Shown here: piece by piece, positions 57,599-64,000 of the stretch
Layout: every line of letters begins with the position of its first letter
How positions within the stretch are numbered: position 1 is the first letter of the stretch
Origin: Corynespora cassiicola
Lineage: Eukaryota; Ascomycota; Dothideomycetes; Pleosporales; Corynesporascaceae
DNA length: 64,000 nucleotides
Direction of reading: 5' to 3'
Assembly: GCA_022059125.1 (NCBI GenBank)
Contig: JAEUWY010000008.1
Span: 1,674,001-1,738,000 of the forward strand
The notes under the pieces: model-generated
Told to the model about the DNA's origin: nothing
Databases searched by the model: none
Seen by the model: the letters and a program-made list of their open reading frames with translations, nothing else
Translations under genes and position numbers: made by a program

Positions 57599-60500
57599 AT
57601 GGCTCTCTGCGGGCGTCTGGCACGTCGCACCCCCGGCCTTTCAGGACAGTTCCGCTCTATTGCGCCCTCTGTCAGAGCCCAGGCCTTTACCTCTCGAGCT
57701 TCGCGCCCTTTGACTGCCTTGCGCTCGAGCAATGAGTCACCCGCAGCCTACCGCCAGCTGAGGGCCTTCACAAAGGTCTCCGCGACCTGGAACAAGACCC
57801 AGGAGGCCCCCAATGCCCAGGCCTACCTCAACAGCGGCGCAATTGCGGGCGCTCGGGATCTGGTCGATGTGAAGAAGGTCCTGGTCATTGGCAGTGGTGG
57901 TCTTAGCATTGGCCAGGCTGGAGAGTTCGACTACTCCGGTAAGTTGTGATTCATCCCCGAAAGAGGACGACAACAGGAATTGACCATCTCTTCCAATCCA
58001 GGATCGCAGGCACTCAAGGCCCTGAAGGAGGCCGGTGTCCACTCTGTGCTCATCAACCCCAACATTGCGACTATCCAGACTTCGCACGTGCTCGCCGATG
58101 AAATCTACTACCTGCCTGTTACCCCCGAATACGTCGAATATGTGATCCAGAAGGAGAAGCCTGATGGCATCTTCCTCAGCTTTGGTGGCCAGACTGCCCT
58201 GAACCTCGGTGTGCAGATGAACAAGAAGGGCATCTTTGAGAAGTACAACGTGAAGGTCCTCGGAACCAGCATCAAGACCCTGGAGACTAGCGAGGACCGT
58301 GACTTGTTCGCTCGTGCTCTTGACGAGATCGATATCCCCATTGCCAAGTCGATTGCCGTGTCCTCCATTGACGAGGCTCTTGATGCGGCCGAGAAGGTCG
58401 GATACCCCATCATCGTCCGTGCTGCCTATGCCCTGGGCGGTCTCGGATCTGGATTCGCCAACAACCCTGAAGAACTCAGGAACTTGTCGGCTCGATCGCT
58501 CACTCTTTCGCCCCAAATTTTGGTCGAGAAGTCCCTCAAGGGCTGGAAGGAGGCCGAATATGAGGTCGTCCGTGACGCGAGCGACAACTGCATTACGGTC
58601 TGCAACATGGAGAACTTTGACCCTCTTGGTGTTCACACGGGTGACAGCATTGTCGTCTCCCCCAGTCAGACCTTTAGCGACGAGGAATACCACATGCTCC
58701 GATCCGCCTCCATCAAGATCGTCCGCCACCTGGGCGTCGTTGGAGAGTGCAACGTTCAGTACGCTCTCCAGCCCGATGGTTTGGACTACAGGGTCATTGA
58801 GGTCAATGCTCGTCTGTCTCGTTCGTCTGCTCTGGCCTCCAAGGCCACCGGTTACCCATTGGCCTACACCGCTGCCAAGATTGGTCTCGGACACACTCTG
58901 CCCGAACTTCCCAACGCCGTCACCAAGACTACGACTGCCAACTTTGAGCCCAGTTTGGATTACATTGTCACCAAGATGCCCCGATGGGATCTGAGCAAGT
59001 TCCAGAACGTCAAGAGGGACATTGGCAGTTCGATGAAGTCGGTCGGTGAGGTCATGGCTATTGGACGTACCTTTGAGGAGTCGTTCCAGAAGGCCTGCCG
59101 ACAGGTCGACCCCAGGTTCTTGGGCTTCCAGGGAGAGAAGTTTGACGACCTGGACGATGTGCTCAAGAACCCCACCGACCGTCGCTGGCTCGCCGTTGGC
59201 CAGGCCATGTTCCACGAGGGCTACTCGGTCGACAAGCTTCACGATCTGACCAAGATTGACAAGTGGTTCCTCTACAAGCTCCAAAACATTGTCGACTGCA
59301 CCAAGGAGCTCGAGGAGATTGGCAGCCTCTTTGGCTTGAAGAAGGAAATCATCTTGAAGGCCAAGAAGCTCGGCTTCTCCGACAAGCAGATTGCAAAGGC
59401 TGTCAACAGCACCGAGGATGAGGTTCGCGCCCGCAGGAAGAGCTTCGGCATCAGGCCCTGGGTCAAGAAGATTGACACCCTGGCTGCCGAGTTCCCCGCT
59501 GACACCAACTACCTCTACACCACGTACAACGCCTCTTCTCACGACGTTACTTTCGACGACCATGGTGTTCTTGTTCTCGGAAGCGGTGTTTACCGTATCG
59601 GAAGCTCCGTCGAGTTTGATTGGTGCGCTGTCAATGCCACTCTTTCGCTGAACAAGCTCGGAAAGAAGACGGTTATGATCAACGTAAGTAAAATAGTTCC
59701 CCATTCCAACACGATTTTGTCACCCTTTTGTACGAGCCATCAGCTGTTCTGACTGGGTATCTGCCCGTTGTGGGTGTGATATCCAGTCAGTGTGGTATGG
59801 TGGCTACAAAGGCCCAAACACCTCCCATGTTGCCTCCACTTAGTCCTTCGTCACCCCCAAATGTCTCTGGACCTCTCTAACTTGCCCGCAGTATAACCCC
59901 GAGACTTATAGTACCGATTTCGACGTTGCCGATAAACTTTACTTTGAGGAGCTTAGCTACGAACGTGTCATGGATATCTACGAGCTTGAGACGGCAAGCG
60001 GTGTCGTGGTGTCCGTGGGAGGCCAACTTCCCCAGAACATTGCTCTTAAGCTTCAGGAATCTGGCAAGGCCAAGGTTCTTGGAACTAACCCCGAGGATAT
60101 TGACAAGGCTGAGGACCGCCACAAGTTCTCTTCCATCTTGGATTCCATCGGTGTTGACCAGCCCGCCTGGAAGGAACTCACCTCCTTCGACGACGCGAAG
60201 AAATTCGTCGAGTCCGTCGGATACCCTGTCCTTGTTCGTCCTTCTTACGTCCTCTCTGGTGCTGCCATGACCGTCATCCGCAGCGAGGCCGAGCTCAAGG
60301 ACAAGCTCCTCGCGGCATCCGAAGTTTCTCCCGACCACCCCGTTGTCATCACCCAGTACATTGATGGCGCTCAGGAGATTGACTGCGACGCTGTCGCTTC
60401 CAACGGAAACTTGCTGGTCCATGCCGTCAGTGAACACGTTGAGAACGCTGGTGTCCACTCTGGTGATGCCACCCTTGTGCTGCCCCCCGCCAACCTCGAC

Positions 60501-61422
60501 AAGACCATCCAGGAGCGTGTCAAGGTTATTGCCCAGAAGGTTGCTAAGGCCTGGAACATCACCGGTCCCTTCAACATGCAGATCATCAAGGAGGACGTTG
60601 AGGGTGGCGAGCCCAAGCTCAAGGTCATCGAGTGCAACCTCCGTGCATCCCGATCCTTCCCCTTCGTCAGCAAGGTCCTTGGAACCAACTTCATCGATGT
60701 CGCTACCAAGGCTTTGGTCGGCCGTGAGGTCCCTGAGCCTACTGACTTGATGGCTGTTGAGAGGGACTACCTTGCCACCAAGGTTCCCCAGTTCTCCTGG
60801 ACTAGGTTGGCTGGTGCCGATCCTTACCTGGGTGTCGAGATGGCCTCCACTGGTGAGATGGCTTGCTTCGGAAAGGATCTCGTCGAGGCTTATTGGGCCT
60901 CCATGCAATCTACCATGAACTTCCGCCTGCCCCTTCCTGGAGAGGGCCTCCTCTTCGGTGGAGAGGCCAACTCCCAGGACCTGGTTAAGATTGCCAAATA
61001 CGTCCACCCTCTCGGCTACAAGTTCTACGCTGCCAACGCCGACATCAAGAACCTCCTCGAGAAGAACACCGACGGTATCACCGTCGATGTCATTGAGTTC
61101 CCCAAGGAGGACAAGAGGGCCCTCCGCGAGGTCTTCGAGAAGTACGACATCCGTGGTGTTTTCAACCTCGCCAAGTACAGGGCAAGCTCCCTGGTGGATG
61201 AGGACTACGTCATGCGCAGGAACGCCGTCGACTTTGGTGTTCCCCTCTTCATGGAGCCCAAGGTAAATACTCCCATCGCTTCGATGCCATAATCATATGC
61301 TAACGTGAATGCAGACCGCTGTCCTCTTTGCTCAGTGCATGAGCGAGAAGCTGCCCAAGAAGGAGGGCATCCCCAGCGAAGTCAGGTCGTGGAGCAACTT
61401 CGTGGGCGGACGCCCCTTGTAG
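57599..61422 (+). CDS. cpa2: Arginine-specific carbamoyl-phosphate synthase, large subunit
   Basis: Four exons: 57599..57938, 58002..59683, 59892..61262 and 61315..61422; 1166 residues. The subunit makes carbamoyl phosphate from bicarbonate, ammonia (passed on by the small subunit's glutaminase) and 2 ATP, for citrulline and arginine synthesis. The first 55-60 residues ([18 protein letters not shown] onward) are Arg/Ser/Ala-rich and almost free of acidic residues, a mitochondrial presequence. Two homologous synthetase halves follow. The first begins [22 protein letters not shown] and includes [24 protein letters not shown]. The second begins [19 protein letters not shown] and includes [20 protein letters not shown]. 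The last 130 residues are the MGS-like domain. There is no fused glutaminase or aspartate transcarbamoylase domain, which separates it from the pyrimidine-path Ura2 enzyme. Confidence 0.96.
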
Positions 61423-62731
61423 ATTTAGCGTCTCTCGACCTCCGCGCCCCTCAGCAACAATGGCCGGATGAGTCGCAGAAGACCCGAGACGAAAGAAGAG
61501 TAAGATATACCCATTCCGGGGAAGAGAAAAGTGCAGGGACAAAGAAGGAGAAACAAAAAAACGTTGGGACAAATGGACAATCTGGACGGATCCAATGGAA
61601 AGAAACAAGCCAAAAAGCGGGGATAGTGGAGTCTGTGTGTTCGTGTATATAGCGTTCTGCCGGTTATCATCCCTGTGTTTTTGTGATTCTGTTGTTGCGG
61701 CAGTTGTTTTCTTTCTTTTCCGAGGGTTTTTTTTTTAGGAACGCTTTTCTCACTTTAGGTTGAAAAAGGTTCGGGACGGATGGGTAGGTGTGCGCGTATG
61801 CAAGCTGGTAATTGAATTGATATCATGTTTCACCTCTCTGCTATCATTTTTTTGTTGTTTGGAGCTTCCGACCTTTGGTGCTTTCCGATCATTGTCTGTT
61901 GCGGATCCTTATGGAGTGATGTTATGCAGTGGCACGCTCTAGCGCTGAGAAAAGTTGACGAACCTAACGTTTACCGTCGTGTTGGCTTTTTGAATAGCGG
62001 GTTTCTCCACCATGAGACCCGAGATCAGACATTATGGACGATATGGGAGAACAATCCAATTACGGCTGCCTCGGGTAAATGGCGCATAGAAAACAATGGT
62101 GAAGAAGAGTACTTTCCCGACAGAAGTGCATACCAAGAAGTTTTCATTATATGAACGAAAACAAGGTATCGATAGGGCTTCAGGTAATTGAATGGTGGTA
62201 ATTCCTTAGAGCATTGCTCGAATCGGTGACCTGCTAGACTATTCGACAAAATCCTCCATACCTCTCTCAACCATCTGTTCATCGTAACAGAGTAGGTACG
62301 TTCTGTAACCACCCCATCCTAAGCAAATTTATGAAAGGATGTATGTCAGCTGCAAATATCTACGCATAGATTTGAGAAAGATAATTGCAATGACACAGTT
62401 AGAGGCTCTGTCTGCAACCACTGAACGACATAAGGAGCCTGACATTGCTAGGAAATATACCCATCGCACTCAAGTCCCCCCCTCCCTCACCAAGCACTAA
62501 GCCCAGATAAATCCTTTACGTATCTTCATATATTCGACATAAAGTAACAACATATACACGAAGCAATAACGCTGCTATGCTATGCTAATATGCCAAGACA
62601 GCCGACACCCAAATGCCATAAGAATAGACCCCAACGGCACCACGGCCCATTCAAGTACAAGCATCCTACAACATACGCCACACAAATAGCCAAAATCACC
62701 CCCTTGCTCCCTTAACTATCACCCCATTTCC
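61423..62731. other. Convergent intergenic region after cpa2
   Basis: About 1.3 kb between the ends of two convergent genes. The first 350 bases are G/A-rich and probably the cpa2 3' UTR. The rest is AT-richer, with no motif, gene or repeat recognised. Confidence 0.5.
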
Positions 62732-64000
62732 TCACGGAGCCAATTCATCCCCACTATCCTCATCCCAAACACGCTTCCTCGGCAACGCCGCAAAGCTCTT
62801 CCGCTTGGCCAACACCTTGCGAGTAGGCGTGGCCTTGCGCCCCTGCTGCGCCCACAACTTCTTGATCCTGAGCGTAGCATCCAGCTTCTGCGCCTTCGTG
62901 GCAGACGCGCCCTCCACAGCCGAGGAAGGCGGGCCCCTGGCCTGGGGCGCAGACTTGGGTGTCTTGAAGGTGGTGGGACTGGCGAGGAGGCGAGGGGGGG
63001 TGATGGATTCGCGCTTTATGGCGGGGGTCGCGGGGGCAGGGTTTTGGTACACGTTTGCGGAGATGAGGTCGGGGGAGGGGGATGGAACGGGAGAGTTTTG
63101 TGCGGTGCAGGGTTTGGTTTGGTGTTTATTCAGGGTTCTTTGGGTCTTGAAGGGTTCTTTGCATGTGCTGCATGTAAATTTTGTGGACTCCGTGTGGTTG
63201 GGGTCGGGGCCTCTATCGTCCAAGTCCACGTGAAAGGCCAGAGGCTTGTGCCTTGACTGGCGCTTCCTTCCCGACGAAGGCAATTGCTTCGGGGTCACGA
63301 AGATGTCCGGTGACGGTTCAAGTTTGACGGGGGTGGCTTCACGTCCGATGCAAGGTAACAATGAGGGGAGATCTTGTGCTTGCTCCTGATCCGGTTTTTC
63401 ATCTCGCTTCTCAACGTCCATGTCCAGCGCGGCGATTTCGACGGATGGAAGTACTTCTTCATCCGGTGGAGGACTCGACATCACCACTTCTTCAACCTGA
63501 ACAGGGGCAGCCGCTTCCTCCTCATCTTCATCTTCATCCTCCACTCCAGCGAGAGAAAGTAACTCTCGCTCGTCTTCGGAAAAATGAGTATGTGCTGCAA
63601 GGCTTCGTTGAATGAGCTCTTCCTCCGATAGTCCTTCATCATCTTGGGGTCCGTCATCGTTCTCTGCATACTTGAGAGAGCTCGGTGTTGGCAGGTGATT
63701 CGGTGGTGGGTCCGGAGAAGGTTCTTTTGTCACAGTACGCTCGGAAACTGCCCGGGAAATTTCATCCTCCTCTGTGTCTGCTTGGAACATGGCCGCGACT
63801 TCGTCGACATCGATGGGTCCATGATCATCATTGTCATACGTCGTATTGACGGGCTCTGGGGCATCTCTGTCATCGGTTATGCGATCTTCCAACTCGTGGA
63901 CCCTTTGTCTCAGGTGCAAATACCAATGATTGGATAATGTACTCCTTGGCAAATCCTTCCATTCCACTCTGCTCTCTTTGATTTTCTGCCAGGGAGTTTT
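62732..64000 (-). CDS. Partial Myb-like and C2H2-type zinc-finger protein, function unknown
   Basis: Open frame on minus from the right window edge to a TGA at 62732-62734; the 5' end lies outside the window. About 422 residues are visible. The first visible residues (KTPWQKIKESRVEWKDLPR and STLSNHWYLHLRQRV) resemble the last helix of a Myb/SANT DNA-binding repeat, with conserved Trp and a HW-x-H core. A long acidic, Ser/Pro-rich stretch follows, including an Asp/Glu run. Near the middle is one zinc-finger-like unit, FTCSTCKEPFKTQRTLNKHQ with a Cys five residues later (C2HC-like rather than a perfect C2H2). The tail is basic (RKVLAKRKSFAALPRKR). This suggests a nuclear DNA-binding protein. 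I do not recognise a named family. Confidence 0.7.
   Translation of the reverse strand, partial: KTPWQKIKESRVEWKDLPRSTLSNHWYLHLRQRVHELEDRITDDRDAPEPVNTTYDNDDHGPIDVDEVAAMFQADTEEDEISRAVSERTVTKEPSPDPPPNHLPTPSSLKYAENDDGPQDDEGLSEEELIQRSLAAHTHFSEDERELLSLAGVEDEDEDEEEAAAPVQVEEVVMSSPPPDEEVLPSVEIAALDMDVEKRDEKPDQEQAQDLPSLLPCIGREATPVKLEPSPDIFVTPKQLPSSGRKRQSRHKPLAFHVDLDDRGPDPNHTESTKFTCSTCKEPFKTQRTLNKHQTKPCTAQNSPVPSPSPDLISANVYQNPAPATPAIKRESITPPRLLASPTTFKTPKSAPQARGPPSSAVEGASATKAQKLDATLRIKKLWAQQGRKATPTRKVLAKRKSFAALPRKRVWDEDSGDELAP

Noticed and set aside
57737..59704. 655-codon open frame antisense to cpa2
   Set aside because: It mirrors the strong codon bias of cpa2 (few TTA/CTA/TCA codons on the sense strand). 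The translation has no motif and the sense gene is certain.

Overview
The window is nuclear DNA of a filamentous ascomycete (Pezizomycotina). The evidence is short spliceosomal introns (about 45-210 nt) with GTANGT-type donors, intron-containing housekeeping genes, a FlbC-type conidiation regulator, a Lcl3-type nuclease, a CreB-type deubiquitinase and an AT-rich island beside GC-rich gene space. The class (possibly Dothideomycetes) cannot be fixed from the sequence alone. No rRNA, tRNA, CRISPR array or intact transposon was recognised.

Layout. 0-10 kb: the 5' part of a 3-hydroxyanthranilate dioxygenase gene (minus) is divergent from a Ctr copper transporter. A fumarate reductase-cytochrome b5 fusion, a Cdc1/Ted1-type phosphoesterase with a uORF overlapping its start codon, and an ANCHR-like protein with MIM1 motifs follow. 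10-17 kb: dynamitin and ArpC2 (both minus), then Utp12 (plus). 18-22 kb: a GT32 mannosyltransferase, an AT-rich island and a tiny four-exon Yos1 gene that a simple ORF search would miss. 23-28 kb: a hybrid histidine kinase. 28-41 kb: gene-poor, microsatellite-rich DNA around a single gene, the C2H2 regulator flbC. 41-43 kb: a divergent EAF6/TFIIS pair. 46-55 kb: a CreB-type deubiquitinase with a 14-nt exon at its catalytic cysteine, and an LSD1-type demethylase (SWIRM-amine oxidase-HMG). 55-61 kb: Lcl3 and the arginine-specific carbamoyl-phosphate synthase large subunit, the latter with two perfect Gcn4/CpcA sites upstream. 62-64 kb: a partial gene for a Myb-like and zinc-finger protein.

The genes are mostly unrelated housekeeping functions (NAD synthesis, copper, arginine, ribosome assembly, cytoskeleton, GPI and sphingolipid processing) plus several chromatin, transcription and signalling genes. 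I see no secondary-metabolite cluster or defence island. The most notable observations concern gene architecture and regulation: the creB microexon, whose intron-retaining frame stays open but loses the catalytic Cys; the overlapping uORF of cdc1; three MIM1-like motifs in the ANCHR-like protein; paired Gcn4 sites; and the isolation of flbC.
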